A DNA stretch of 34,987 bases from Omphalotus guepiniiformis (Eukaryota > Basidiomycota > Agaricomycetes > Agaricales > Omphalotaceae), in the NCBI GenBank assembly GCA_028554645.1, contig JAQOOI010000026.1:1-34987 (forward strand), in the 5' to 3' direction. The notes beneath the pieces are model-generated. The model worked only from the letters and a program-made list of their open reading frames with translations. It was not told where the DNA came from and searched no databases. A program made the translations under genes and the position numbers. Below are positions 9,748-21,152 of the stretch, one piece after another. How positions within the stretch are numbered: the first letter of the stretch is position 1; every line of letters starts with the position of its first letter.

Positions 9748-10976
9748 CTAATGTTGTGTTCTGGTAACATGGTTGGTCAGCTCATCTAACTGCTTCGAAA
9801 TCTCTTTTAGCACTGCAAGCCACTTATTCATGCTTTCCAAGTGCACAAGCGGCAACGCAGAACCCCACCACTTCAAACACACGAGTAGGCCAAACCAACC
9901 ATTCTTTCCCCCTTTAGTTAAAGTTTTCCAACTTTGCCCAGGCTTGTGGGAGATGGACGTCCACCAGGTTTCTACCTCCTGCGAGAAACTAATGATGAGG
10001 TTTGCATTCAGCTTGGGGTCGTTATTCGCGCGATTATATCGCCCAGTGTTGATCCACTTGGTGAGATGTTGTGGCCTTCCCGCTGGGGGAAGTCCAGATC
10101 GTGGATTTTTCCATCCCTGCGCGCGTTCAAAAGCAATCCACCTTGTCAATAGGAGGTTGTACTCTTGTCCCAAATCAATATTAAGGTAGTTGAACGCAGC
10201 GATAAACCAGTCCGCCGCAGCGTCGGAAGGGACGTCGGAAGGGTACGGAATTCGCATATCAGAGTTGGATGGTAAGTTCATGAGGGCCAGAGCCTCGTTC
10301 TCAAAATCACCTGCAAACTGAATCTAACGGTAAGTCTGTTCATACATGCGAAAGCAGAATCAGACACACGTCGGTATTGTCTCCATCCTGCAATCCTTCG
10401 CGTTGCACAGAGGGAGTATCACCTGCTTGGGCTACCGAGGTCGCCTGCACGCCGATGTTGTTAGAACCTCCCTAAGCATAGCCGGTAAGCGCGATACAGG
10501 CAAAAAGAAGGAACGTGGAACCTTGGGAGCATTCAAAATTTCTAGTTCAGAGATACGGTGATTCAACTCTTCTTCTAGTTCAGAGATACGATTCTGAAGT
10601 TCGCCGACCTCTAGATCCTTCTTGCGAAGAGAACGCCAAAGTTCGGTACATTTGTCCCCGACTTCCGAAGCTTTGGCCGACTCACAGTCCTATACCGCCA
10701 ACTTGTCAGCACCAGTGAATTTCGAGGCGATAATCTCACCTGTAGAACGTCCAGTTCTTTGTTAAGTTCTTCCACTTCATCCCTAAGTTTGCTTACTTCT
10801 TCACGCAGATGGATATTGACGGCATCCTGGTGCCGTATCTCAGCACTGGCGTGCGACACCAATCGCACTTTCTATTCCAGCATGAGTTGTGGAAATGAAA
10901 GAACAGGAAATATTCGTACGACTTTGTCGCTATCCGTTTTATTGTCGTCCTCTACAAACTCCTGTCGCCTTCGCAT
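9748..10976 (-). CDS. Coiled-coil protein with a Trp-rich C-terminal domain, five exons
   Basis: Exons on the minus strand: 10976-10920 (ATG start, MRRRQEFVEDDNK), 10871-10740, 10689-10498, 10444-10370 and 10317-9748. All join in phase 0 and give 341 residues. Exons 2 and 3 form a coiled coil with a duplicated RISELE heptad (10540-10595). The exon 3-4 intron has a good branch site TTCTAAC. The last exon encodes a domain with LLLTRWIAFERAQGWKN, a PPAGRP turn, WW followed about 20 residues later by GWFGLLV, and a second WW. I recall this layout (TWxxFE, RP, WW, NG(L/F)) from uncharacterised multi-copy Agaricomycete proteins. The donor of exon 3 (GTATCG) is the least certain junction. Function unknown. 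Confidence 0.72.
10540..10595 (-). repeat. In-frame coding duplication (RISELE)
   Basis: TTCTAGTTCAGAGATACG occurs twice about 30 bases apart on the plus strand. It encodes a repeated R-I-S-E-L-E heptad segment in the minus-strand coiled-coil gene. Confidence 0.7.
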
Positions 10977-11130
10977 ATTTTGTTTGATACTTGAGAACTA
11001 TAATTGCTGGCAGTGGCAATGAAAGAAGTGAAGGCGAAGGCTGGCCAAAATTAGAGACCACGTGAGTAGCAAGTGCCTGCCGTCCTTCTTAGGTGAATAT
11101 GCAGCTTATATATCACTTCGCCTTGTATCC

Positions 11131-11170
11131 CCTGTGTCGCCCTGTGTCGCCCTGTGTCGCCCAATGTCGC
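11131..11170. repeat. 10-base tandem repeat, three exact copies plus one degenerate
   Basis: CCTGTGTCGC is repeated three times (11131-11160) and followed by CCAATGTCGC. It lies in the spacer between the divergent genes starting at 10976 (-) and 11402 (+), in what is probably their shared promoter region. Confidence 0.85.
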
Positions 11171-11401
11171 GCTCCTTTGCGCAGTTGATAGCAACCCCAC
11201 AAAGGCAAAGGATCCTTTCATCGAAGACATGAAGACAAGTGCATGAGAAAGAGTACTTGTACAGGTGAAGGGAACAAAGGGCGCCGGCTGCAATCGTCAA
11301 AGGGGCGGATATAATATATAGCTAGTCAAGCCTAGAGGACAGAACTTGCGGACATCCTTGAACATTCTTCCCCTCGTTCTTCCTTGCGTCCTCTATTTCA
11401 G

Positions 11402-11980
11402 ATGGGAATGTACCAAACTCCTTGCGCTGTCACGGCAAAAGTAAGCACATGGTCACTAGTTTTCACAAAGAACTGGCATCTGACTCCGCCCCTTCTAGAC
11501 AACCTCGAAATCCGTACGAGGACGGATCTACCGTACGGGGAAACTTCGTCCCGAGGCTGTCCCCGTGTGGTATCGTCAAAACGATTCCCCCACGTCCCGC
11601 TATGTTATGGCGACGGATCTGATTGATGATCCAAAAATACAGCCTTACGTGCATGACTGCACGGTCTCCATCGTCCATCGCAGGACTCCCTACAAATTCC
11701 GGGTCTTCTTCAAACGGCACAAGATGCTCCCCGCCAACCAGGCAATCGAAGAGTTAGCGCAGGTCCGCGCTGAAGGAGATATCCTCCTTGTCGCCTGTGG
11801 CAAGGAGGTGAACATCAGAAACTTACGCGGCAAGGCTGAGGAACGCATTGCAGATTTGGCCGTGCAGCGGTACGTTGACTCAGAAAACCACCTCACCTCA
11901 ACTGACATGTTTTCAGATTCATGAAACGTCTCCATCCCATCCGATCCAAACATCACTTCCCCTCCAAGATGCAGGTTTAA
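11402..11980 (+). CDS. Small conserved protein of unknown function, three exons
   Basis: Exons 11402-11440, 11499-11869 and 11917-11980, with introns GTAAGC...CTTCTAG and GTACGT...TTTTCAG, give about 157 residues. The middle exon carries the recognisable core: VPVWYRQNDSPTSRYVMAT, then LIDDP, PYVHDC, YKFRVFFKRHKMLP, EGDILLVACG and RNLRGKAEERIADLAVQ. This resembles, from memory, a widespread Agaricomycete family without known function; the basic FFKRHK segment followed by an acidic helix is its most conserved part. A second in-frame ATG at 11408 could be the start. The protein ends just after a short basic tail. It lies about 390 bases upstream of the gene at 12374, in the same direction. Confidence 0.75.
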
Positions 11981-12373
11981 GCGCATCGACTTTTCCAACT
12001 ACAATTTGATAATTCTTCGTCTTCATTGTAACTCGTACCTATTGTATTGCTTGTACTATCAACTATTCCTTGACAATTAATGTATAACGTTTGGCACGCA
12101 CTGGCAGAACTTGTGTGCGCGTTGGTGTGACTCTGGTGTGACTATTTCCCCGAGGCTGCACGTGAGCGGAAAAACTGCCCACTTCGACACGATGTCTAAT
12201 CTTTGTCGCCTTCTCGTACGCATCGTACAGGCAAGACTCCAAAGTACGTGGGTGGTCAATTCTTTGTTTTTGTTTCTGAATTAGTGAACAGCTCACATAT
12301 ATATCAATGCTAAAGGCATGGACCGAAACCGTATCAACGTACGTGCTGAGCCAAGACAGGTGAAACGAGACTC
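11981..12373. other. Intergenic spacer between two co-directional genes
   Basis: No coding frame with splice support is seen. An ATG at 12319 opens a frame that would read MDRNRINVRAEPRQ into the next gene's region, but in a different frame from the main exon. It is kept only as a possible alternative 5' exon or upstream ORF. Confidence 0.5.
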
Positions 12374-13350
12374 ATGCTACGCGCGCAGAGGACAGCTCGC
12401 GGCACCCTTCAGCAATGCTTTCAAGTAAAGGAGGTGCAAGAGATTGCGAAACTGGAGCCAGTCACCGCTGAAAGGCTGGCGTTATTTGAGCAGGACCCTT
12501 TGAGATTCGGACCGGACTCGAGTAGAATGCGGTTGGATACTTGTGCTAGTTCCGCTGTCGAAATGCGGCAGTCTGCATGGAATCAAGCATTAGCAATGGA
12601 ATTAGCGAAGGATGCAGAGATGCGCTTTGGCTCGCAGGTTCCGGTTCTCTCCGTGGATTGGCAAAGCCTGTTCAAGGAACGTCTGTATCGAATCTTTTTG
12701 GAGATTCAGGCAGCAAAGAAGTCTGATCTGCTGGAGTTTGTGTCAGCCACCACGGCCAATCGTGCTGGAAAGAAGGCCCGTAATAAGAACAGGCGAGAAT
12801 TGCGCTTTGTGAGTCATCATTTGCTACCCAGAGGACCTAATTCACCGTGGTCGCACGTCAGAAGTTCGAACGGCGTCAACAGATTTGCACCATCATGATA
12901 GGCTTCTTCAGAGACAATGGTGACGAGGAGAGTTTGAGCATCTGGGCACGTGTGCTGGAATGTATCGAAAAGCTCACTGTTGATGGTATGTCTGATGAAG
13001 AGGATGGGTTCGATGATGACGAGCCAGTCAAGTACATCAGACCAATGAGATTTCGTCACCCGGCTTTTCGAATGCTTTTTCAGCAAGTGGACGATATTCG
13101 GGTTGAGGATGAGGGTGTGTTTAAAGGTGCTGGGAGGAGGCGTCTTCGAAGAATTTACGACATCAGCAATGAGAATCACAACGAGCTACAAGACATGCGC
13201 CATCCCCCGTCCAAGCTTCCTTCCAGTTACTATCGTCCGGAGTACCTGGAGGATATGAGAGCAGGCCGTGTCCCATGGACGGAGCTTGCAGCCGGCACAG
13301 ATGCCAAACTTCTCATTCCAAGGTATGCCCCGAAGTACTTCGTTGGCTGA
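12374..13350 (+). CDS. Paralog of the C-terminal domain of the 2186-6291 protein
   Basis: Two exons, 12374-12808 and 12862-13350 (intron GTGAGT...GTCAG), give 307 residues. Landmarks align with the last two exons of the first gene: VDWQSLFKERLYRI against VDWTQLMRTRLYEV; GMSDEED in both; RHPAFRMLFQQVDD against RHPSFRELFQMVDS; a Gly-Arg-rich GR..(L/M)(R/K)RI block; and P..LP.S(Y/F)(Y/F)(R/K)P.YLE(D/E). The intron lies at the equivalent place, just before a Lys codon, in the same phase. This copy lacks the coiled coil and the acidic repeat exons, so it is a stand-alone version of the domain. No catalytic motif is recognised; function unknown. The ATG at 12374 is the first in frame. Confidence 0.78.
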
Positions 13351-13562
13351 AAGATTACTGACACCTCTCCTCAGCCTCAGCCTTTAAACTTTCATCCCAA
13401 ACTTCGACATATATTTTCACCTACCCAATGTACAGTGTATAGCGCTAAAGAATGAATTTGTTTACTTAAAGATAAGATAGCGTGAAGTGTAAAATATTGT
13501 CTGAAATGAGACATATCACAGATACATATCTAGAGTGTGAGGCCAGAAGGGAAGTGCAACCA
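13351..13562. other. Tail-to-tail spacer
   Basis: The spacer lies between the stop of the 12374 gene and the stop of the minus-strand transposase. It is AT-rich and has no coding signal. It contains AGCGCTAAAG near 13441, which resembles the first conserved block of the hairpin repeat but has no hairpins next to it. Confidence 0.5.
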
Positions 13563-16500
13563 CTAAGCAGCAAACGCGAAACCCGCCCGCTTCACTAGTC
13601 CTAAATATTTCTTATGAATTTCAGAAACAGTAGGAAAGTAAACAAAGCCTACTCGGGAGAGATTGAGAAGCACTGCAATGCCTGGGCACACCTCCCACCT
13701 AGTCGTGTGGGCAACAATGTTCTCGAGATTCACGATTTCTAGTGTATCTGAGAAAGACGACGAAACCATCTTTGCCTGAAAACCATTAGCCCAAAAGGAC
13801 TTGAAAGGATCCGTCGTCGTCCCAGCTAGCACTTTGCTACGCTTGATTGCCATGCGAATGTGCCCATCATCTTCATAGATATGTTGAATTTGACCGCCAC
13901 ACCACTCTTTCATGTGCTGATTATCAGATCTGAAGCACACGTAGCTGTTCGCAGCCTCTTTTGAGCTTGCGGTTGTATAGAAGCCGCGGGGGGCTGGTAT
14001 ACGCGAATAGCAACCGCCTGCATCGGTATGGAGAAGGCGGCGAAGCTCAGGGGGGAAAGGTGTGGATATTTTTTCATCATGGATATTCAAATCTTCACTT
14101 GCGTTGGAAGTGAAGGTGGCCACATGAGAGTCGTAGGCGTAGGCCTTGTCTAGAAGCTTCTGGCAATGTCGCAATAGTGGAGGGCAGTCCGTTCGTAACA
14201 GCCATTGACGGAAAGAGGCACCCTTGTTGAAGGCATGCAAAATTGTTCTTTCTACTTTCCCTATAACGACCAATTTCAGCACGACGATAGACATGGGGAA
14301 GAGGTACCGACCTATTACGTGATTTGTCGGTATCCTTTGTAGTTTCCCTATCAGCCGTTCAAAAGCAAAAGCCCACCAATTTCGAACGGTGCTGAAAGAT
14401 TCCATACAATCATAGATATGAAAAGCCAGATGATGGGATGGTTGTAAAAATCCGGGGAAGTTCTTTTGCAAGCCGAGGACGTGCGCTCTGAGAAGTTGCC
14501 GAAACAACTCTCGGTCGTTCAAGGTTAGGGTGTTCTTCGTCATGATGATGGATGCGCACGTCAGTGACATGGACGTTTCGAGGACTGAATCCATCTGATC
14601 CGAAATATCGTCCACAACTGAGATGGGTGATTGGACTTTCCAAAGACTTAGCAAGGCAAGGGGAAGATATACAGCAAACAGAGTTCGCCAATGATCCGCC
14701 TTCAGTGTTCCCGCCTGTGGAAGTCCGACATCTGTTGGTGGTTTGGAGAGCCAGGTTGGCGTGATGACGTCACGAATGGCCTTCTGAACCCGTTGAAGTA
14801 TTGCATCGGAATCAATGTCCGTCCACAGCATCCTTTCGTGGGGCTTTGATCTTCGCTAGTACCCCTTCAGTGAGTCGTTCTGAGTATCATTGTCGCAAAG
14901 AGAAGCTCACCCAAGATATCAATTGCTGAATCAGCTGTTCTTTGCGAAATTTTCCAACTGGTAATCGGTTAATGTCGATGCAAACGTACATCAACGCAGC
15001 CATTGATTTCCCTTCCAAATATTTCTTTAGTGAACGACACCCGTCAATGTCATCTACAAAGGGTTGCTGCAATTTCCGATGAATGTGTCCGATTGCATAG
15101 GTAGCGTGGTAATTCATTCTGCTAATCAAAGCAGCAAAAAGCTTGTCACGATCTTCAACAGAAAGGGCATAGCATTCAAGTGAGCCAGGATCCCCGCTGA
15201 AGGTGGGCTCTGATGTGAGTGGGCGTTTGGCCCATGGGACTGAAGGAGCGGCGGAGTTTCTAGGTACAAAAAAAGGCCATTTGAATGGCTGCTCTTCAAC
15301 GAAATCATGCCGCTATGTCAAGTAAGTGACTCCATTTGGTTGTAAATTCAACAAAGGACCTACCCATTTCACAAGAGCACAGGCCATGACTTCCTTGGTC
15401 AAATCCTTTTTTGAGATAGACGACCGCTGCTCATACTGGTGGGGTAAGACCGCCAAGTCGTTACAAACATACGCGAGCGCGTTCCACTTGCGGGCTTTGA
15501 GACGGCGGCACATAGCCTTGCTGTCGACTGTCGTTTCCGGGGTACGTCCAGAAAGCTCTGTATGAATATCATAAATATCCTGGAATGCCCGCACATCGTT
15601 CCAGATGGCATCCTTGAGCGATAGCATTCTCTGGTTTCGATATTCTTTGGATTCTGACGACAGGTGGCTCCACTCCACTAACAAGAGCCGCTGGCCCTCG
15701 TCGTGTTTCTCTTCCAAATCCAGGGGTTTCATTATATCCTGAAGACTATCTGGAATGGTTTTTGACGACTGATCTTCACATCCTGGAGAGGAGACAACTG
15801 TAGGGTGAGGAGGCGATGTGAAGTTATAGTAGAAGCCAACGAAGTTAGCTCGCTCTTCCTTGTTCTTCTCGGACTGGTCCAGGTTCAAAGCTACGCGGAA
15901 AAAGTTTTGCTGGACCCGCAGGAAGATAGTATGCATCGGGTCAACGACAAGTTGTTTCGAAGGTTGCCAGTAGGGTAAGCGCCAGAGTTCAGAATAACGA
16001 GTACCGTACACCTGCTCTACCAGCTTGCGATCTTTCTCATTCTGTGCATCTCTCCATAAGTGTGCACCACGCTTCAAGAAGTCATCATCCACAGGCTTCC
16101 AGTTTTCATAGTCAGTCCTTCCCAAGTGTGCTGTGTGCCAGCACATGCATATAAAGCAAAAATGATGTGACGTTACATCCAACAGCCCTGCGTAAGGACG
16201 TGCAGCTTTGAAGTCCATAACATCGTTTGCAAGTGCCGCTCGATGAGTCCTTGCATATGGGGATAAATCCTTGCTAAGACGATGGGTGTTGTGCGTGGCA
16301 TAGGGCGCCAACCCACGGCGGTAGGCGATCTCCAAGTCTGTGATGAGGGGTCTCAAAAAGTGAGAGTGGGCAGCCTGTTTACTGTTAGGCTCCCGCGGGC
16401 CTTGAATTATACCAGGGATGTAGATGTAAGCAGGATCGTTCGCCATCTGAAGCGGAAGGTTGATGCAGAATAACGCCATTACACCTGTGGATTTGTGACG

Positions 16501-18226
16501 ACCACGGATGCGGTTTCCTTCAATGTTAAAGGAATCTCCATGCAGTCTGAATAACCATCTTCCCTCCTCACCGCGGTCGACAATGAACTTTGTACCATCT
16601 TCCGCAGGTATTTCCCTGATGAAGCTCCCATCCCGAGCATCGCGTTTGTCCACCGGAGCATCCGCATTTTGGGTAACATCGTCACAGAAAGTATCGCCAC
16701 AATTCTCAATACCAGGAAGTGCTATGAATTTTCCGAACCAGTCGGTGAAAGGGTAGTAATGGTACGTTTTGATTGGTTTACCATACCGTATGAGTGGTGT
16801 AGCGCAAGGCTCACTGGCCGGAGTCGTTTTGTGGGAGCATGTGCTAGGATACATGGGGTCCGTGCCCTCAGCGGAATAGCTGGGTGGGTACGTGAAGCTG
16901 CAGGTCGGACAGACCACATAAGGAATACTAGTTATACCAAGATTGAGGCGCTCTTCTAAGGTAGTGATGGACTCCGGAATCGCAGAGATTGCGTTTGTCT
17001 GCAAAGTATTTGGCCCATCCGGGTTGAGTAACGTCAGAGATAAGCCGAATAGCTTCAGCGCTTTGAGCATAAAGCCAGCACCGCGTTCAGCAGCTCCTTC
17101 AAACACCCTATTGACTAGGGCAATGCAATACGCAATCAGTGTGGGAGTCTGATGGCGAGCACCTGGGTCCATGAAAGCCTTCCCTGAACACACCGCAGTC
17201 AATGATCTCCATGGGATGAAAAGCATTAGAAACAACAACTCACTGTTATCAATTCTGAGTGGCGTTGTGTCAGGGTGTTTGTCACGCCAAATCCTCAGTT
17301 CATCGCGCAGGGAGTTAAGGTGTTTATTAGACCCTTCGGTGATGTGCTTTGTCAAATCGGACTGCGGAATCGATGCGGCGTATTCTTGGGTGTTTTGTAA
17401 TGTGTCCTCGACTTCACGCAGGGTTGCCTGAATGGTAGACACGCTGGAATCATCAGAGAGCTGACCGAGTCTACTTTCCAACTTTTTTATATCCTCCTGT
17501 GCAAAGGTTGCTTTTACGAAACGACGTTTTGTCGCCATATGCGTGAGATGCGATTCTCCAAAGGGGTGAAGATATCCATCCTTCCCAGGCACCAAAATTG
17601 ATTCGAATGATGGAGAGATATTAGTTGTTTCTTGCATCTCCTGGTCCTGCTCATCTCGAAACGCTGTTGATCTCTTACGACCATGACATAAAATCAATTG
17701 GTGGTTTCCTAAATGTACATAGGATACTCACCGCCATTTCCGTAGCCTGCTTCAAGAGATCATCCAGATCAGACTCTCCAAGGGCATTTGGAGCAGGAAG
17801 GTCATCGTCCCTGTTTAAGACGGCAGTAGCCATGATACGCTGATCATAGTCAGGTACAGATACCGCAGAGCTGCAGGAAGCCTGAGGCACGAGTTGATGG
17901 AGCGACGCGGTTGAAGTAGAGAGTGAAGGAGGAGAAAGGCGAATAGATTCTCGAGAGGATGATTCACCCTCAACTTCTTGACGTCGACGCTTTCCCAAGA
18001 GAGTCTCGAATTTTGATATTGACGAAACTTTATTACTGGGGAGAAGACGGGTGTGATGTGAATGGCCAGATGAAATAGCTTCATCCTTCAAGTTGGATGC
18101 CAGAAAGGCTCTGTAGCTAGATTTCCGAGTCATAAGCCCTTGAATCGAAATGTGTTTAAGATACAAAGAACGTAGAACGGTAGAGTAAGCGCCGGATGAT
18201 CGGCTCCGAGAGCGGGCCGTGCACAT
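13563..18226 (-). mobile_element. Tnp2/CACTA (EnSpm)-like DDE transposase gene, four exons, no visible lesion
   Basis: Minus-strand exons 18226-17732, 17673-15364, 15312-14911 and 14855-13563 splice in phase 0 with short GT...AG introns and no stop, giving about 1,499 residues. The large exon has the hallmarks of basidiomycete Tnp2-like transposases: a CPTCSFTYPP zinc-type turn, TDWFGKFIALPGIE, LFRLHGDSFNIEGNRI with the likely first catalytic Asp, PAYIYIPGIIQGPREPN, SHHFCFICMCWHTAH, and LPYWQPSKQLVVDPMHTIFL with a conserved Asp-Pro-Met-His. The third and fourth exons add the helical C-terminal half (PWAKRP, LPVGKF, YDCMESF). The enzyme should cut and paste its own element in the nucleus. No CACTA terminal inverted repeats or target duplications were found, so the element's borders are undefined. 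Hairpin repeat copy F lies about 170 bases upstream of the start codon in the same orientation. Confidence 0.8.
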
Positions 18227-18289
18227 TTTCCGACGCCGATGTCATGTTCTACACAGAGACTTAAGTACATCCTTCGAACGAGACTGATG

Positions 18290-18530
18290 GCGATTGAAGC
18301 ATCTCCAGGTGCATAAGTTTGAGGCAATGAATCGACAGACAAAATCATCACGTAGGAATAGTCCAACACCCCTAAGCACGGCAGCAACGATTCATAAGAC
18401 GCCAAGTCTTCGCAAATTTCAGAACACCTGACACCAAGTCAGACAAGTCAGACAACGCCGAAGAAGACACCGAGTCCTCGTGGTGCTTTGTGGGTTGGTT
18501 GAACGCTCAGCGCTCAGCGCTCAGGCACTT
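18290..18530 (-). repeat. Three-hairpin element, copy F (hairpins 18395-18479)
   Basis: Read on the minus strand: hairpin I has arms at 18479-18474 and 18468-18463 around TCGGT, hairpin II is CTGAC-TTGGT-GTCAG (18442-18428), and hairpin III has a TTGGC loop (18405-18401). A local duplication of GTCTGACTT sits next to hairpin II. The downstream blocks TGTCTGTC and CTCAAACTTATGCACCTG match the other copies. Upstream lies GCGCTCA repeated three times (18511-18531). It precedes the transposase gene. Confidence 0.75.
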
Positions 18531-18561
18531 AGTCCGTGTCTAGGGACCGTACCGTGATAAA

Positions 18562-18582
18562 CTTCCTTCCTTCCTTCCTTCC
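18562..18582. repeat. TTCC microsatellite
   Basis: About five TTCC units lie upstream of the minus-strand transposase gene. Confidence 0.9.
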
Positions 18583-18859
18583 GTCTTCGGCTACGGAATT
18601 ATGATAGGGCCCGGGTAGGCTTGAGCAGGCTTGAGCGTCAAAGAACTTCAGGTAATGGAAGTTGCGAATCGTACCCTATCGTACCCTATGATACTGGCGT
18701 TGCAATGTGCGCGTATGTAGTACGAAAATAAGATTTATGGCCTTTACATAAGCGCCGAACTTGCTACTATAGTCTAATGTTCCCACGCAAGCTGCCAGGC
18801 GCTAAGTTATACTTACCACAATCAACGCTGCGCGCTCACTAGCGCTCACTCATAGACCA

Positions 18860-19720
18860 GTTCGAAGTGCGACAATATTCATGCCAAGGAGACGGTATTC
18901 TTAGAATGATGTTGAGCTATGGGAGGCTGGTCAGTGGTTTCCAAAGTTATTTGTTACTTACTACTACCAGAAAGAATGTTAGGTCATTGACTCGAATATT
19001 GAAGGATGAACCGGTAGGCCCTCAATATCAATATTCAACGATTGCTCCATGTTGTGCTAGTGATAACACTCTCACAGGAACATTTTATCAAGGTACTACT
19101 TATTCCCGTACTTAGAACGCTCAAGTTACTGATCAAATCACACAGTGGAAAGGTTACCCCGCATCAGAGAACTCGTAAGTCCTGGCCTCTTAAGACGGTC
19201 ACCAGTCTCATTGGCATTATAGGATTGGTGTCATCGCCTTCCAGCTGGACTTGGTGGGCTCAGCGTTACCAAGTTGGTGCTGGTTGCTGAGGCATGAGGC
19301 CTTGAGGCGTGATACTGGGCCGAAACGCTTGCTGAGGTTGCTCGCCGTTGGCCGGGCTTTTTACGTCCGGGCTAGTGTTGGTGAGCTGGTGAGTAAACTT
19401 ACACCCGGTTCATTCATGCTGGTTTCTGAGGCAGGATTATTCCGGAGGACCTCACGTTTGTTGTTTAATGTTGTAGAAATAGGTTCCACGTCCGACGTCG
19501 GGGGAAGTAGTGTTCTTCGATCTTTTGCATCAACACCCGAGTTGGAGCCCACCCACTTTCTCTCATTCTAGTACAGCCGTGCGTAATCTTGCTCGTTGGA
19601 CGGCTGGGAGCAAGCGTAGTTGGAACAACATTCGTCTTATTGGCCCGAGGTTGTCGTCGTCGTACGAGGGGAGGTCATGCGAATTTCGGCTCCATTCCTC
19701 TAGGGTTTCTGCCTGAACCA
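18860..19720 (+). pseudogene. Decayed coding fragments, related to the relic at 32760-33180
   Basis: Fragments share sequence with 32930-33050: a SVTKLVLVAEA reading against SVTSLVMVVET, followed in both by a stop-interrupted segment that reads like CTTGCT...CCGTTGGCCG, then a GTGAGT-type donor and a Phe/Met-rich piece. Reading frames are broken several times. The parent protein is not recognised. A short QWKGYPASENS reading near 19143-19175 recalls the chromodomain ends of Ty3/gypsy integrases but is too short to call. Confidence 0.4.
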
Positions 19721-19918
19721 TATTCTTCAATAGAACCTCGGGACCTCCGCCAAACCTAACTCTGACTCATACCTGTCCTTTCTCCTCCACCACGGCTTTG
19801 ATTAGGTCTGGCTTTCAGTTGAGGTCGGTTTTGGGAGGAAAATGATAGCTAGGGATTTTGTGCGTTGGTTGGCTGATCTGGTTAGCGCTTACGGTTACTG
19901 GTCGATGTCGACGTCACC

Positions 19919-20045
19919 TTCATCCCTTCATCCTCACCCCTCATCTTCATCCTCACCCCTCATCCTCATCTTCATCCTCACCCCTCATCCTCGTCCTCGT
20001 CCTCATCCTCATCCTCATTCTCACTTCTCATCCCTCGTCCTTACC
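19919..20045. repeat. CTCATC/CACCCCTCATC minisatellite
   Basis: This is a pyrimidine-rich tandem array of CATCCTCACCCCT-like units on the plus strand, with CGTCCT and CATCCT interruptions. Open frames through it reflect the repeat, not a gene. Confidence 0.9.
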
Positions 20046-20159
20046 TTGATCCTCAGACGTCCGTCACGACACTCTTGATACCAAGATCTCAAATCTATGA
20101 TCCCGAGTACGTGTTTGTAAACGTTGCCCGAGTTTGCTATATTCTAACGCCCAATGTTT

Positions 20160-20640
20160 CTCAGAGCTTTCAGACCGTTTGTCGATGGAGATAACCGAGT
20201 ATTTGCTCTCTTAGTGGGCCATCCAAACGATCTTGAGTGGGGAAAGCGCCATTGTGCTGCTTTGAGCAGCTGCGCAGCAGAACCATCGTCGTGGTTTTTT
20301 TGACCAGCCCTCTCAAATGGGATATGGTGGGGGACAGACTGTAGGCTCTCTACCTTTGTGTGTAATGTGGTACTCACCATTTTCACAGGCGCCTGGTATT
20401 ATGGTGCATAACAAAGGTACTGAAGGGGTCGACTTCTCACTGGTCCTTTCAACTGCCATCAGGTTTCGCGAGGGTATGAGTAGATATTTCTGGCTTCGTT
20501 CAGTCATTCACCAGCCTACAGTTGTTTCCAACGCTGGATGTCCAAGTTTACTACCGCGCGAAGGATCTCCCAAAACTTCTTGACAACGATGGTCAATACG
20601 TTTTTTCAGCACCGTTTGTCTCCCTCATAAAGAGATGACG
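20160..20640 (+). pseudogene. Decayed copy of the 7462-9551 gene family
   Basis: The stretch 20160-20300 reads FVDGDNRVFALLVGHPNDLEW, matching the IFVGHPDDPSQW region of the intact gene. The stretch 20500-20630 reads VQVYYRAKDLPKLLDNDG and then a YVFSAPF block, equivalent to the region of the intact gene from PAIPAWSNANF to YFFPPPSLF. The linker in between and everything downstream are broken by stops and frame changes. The order and orientation of the two blocks are as in the intact gene. Confidence 0.55.
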
Positions 20641-21152
20641 CCCATTTTCCCTTGTGGATGTTAGGTGATTAGTACCACTACATCGAAGGCAGATACATCG
20701 GGCGTTGACTACGGTCATTGAATTTTCTCCGGAATGTCTTTTCGCCATCCCCTCCTCTGTTTGCCGACACTCTAGCACCCGAGTTTGACGACACAAATGA
20801 CAATAATCTTACACGCACTTTTCAGCGGACGGCCTCTTTGGGTTGAGTATGACTTTCAGCAGCAGAAGGTCTTTTCGCTAAGCTCAGGGTAAAGAATTTG
20901 AACTAGAAGAGAGGAAGAGGACTTGTTGGCGAATAGCTCTTGGATTTTTACCTACATTTAAGGATTTCCGCCTTCTGTAATTGCAACAACAAACGTGAAC
21001 TAGCAACTAAGCAATAAAATTTTCCCTGCATGAGTGCTGCGTAAATACGAGGTATTTTTGTGAGGTATGAAAACCCAGGAAATACAAAAATCATAAATTG
21101 ACAACGGCGAGATATTATTACATCAATGATGTGAGCAGGGGAGATGTATAAG
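20641..21152. other. No intact gene; probable tail of the preceding relic
   Basis: A short fragment near 20830-20880 (GGACGGCCTCTTTGGGTTGAG) may continue the decayed copy. The rest is AT-rich and leads into the stop codon of the minus-strand gene at 21153. Confidence 0.4.

Noticed and set aside
9773..10189. Plus-strand frame of 138 codons
   Set aside because: It is antisense to the well-supported last exon of the minus-strand coiled-coil gene and has no domain of its own.
13558..13567. CACTA at 13561 as the terminal repeat of the transposon
   Set aside because: It coincides with the stop codon of the transposase, and no matching inverted TAGTG end or target duplication was found beyond the start of the gene.
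19131..19178. Chromodomain (QWKGYPASENS) of a Ty3/gypsy retrotransposon
   Set aside because: Only about a dozen residues match and no reverse transcriptase, RNase H or integrase core is seen nearby, so a retroelement call is not supported.
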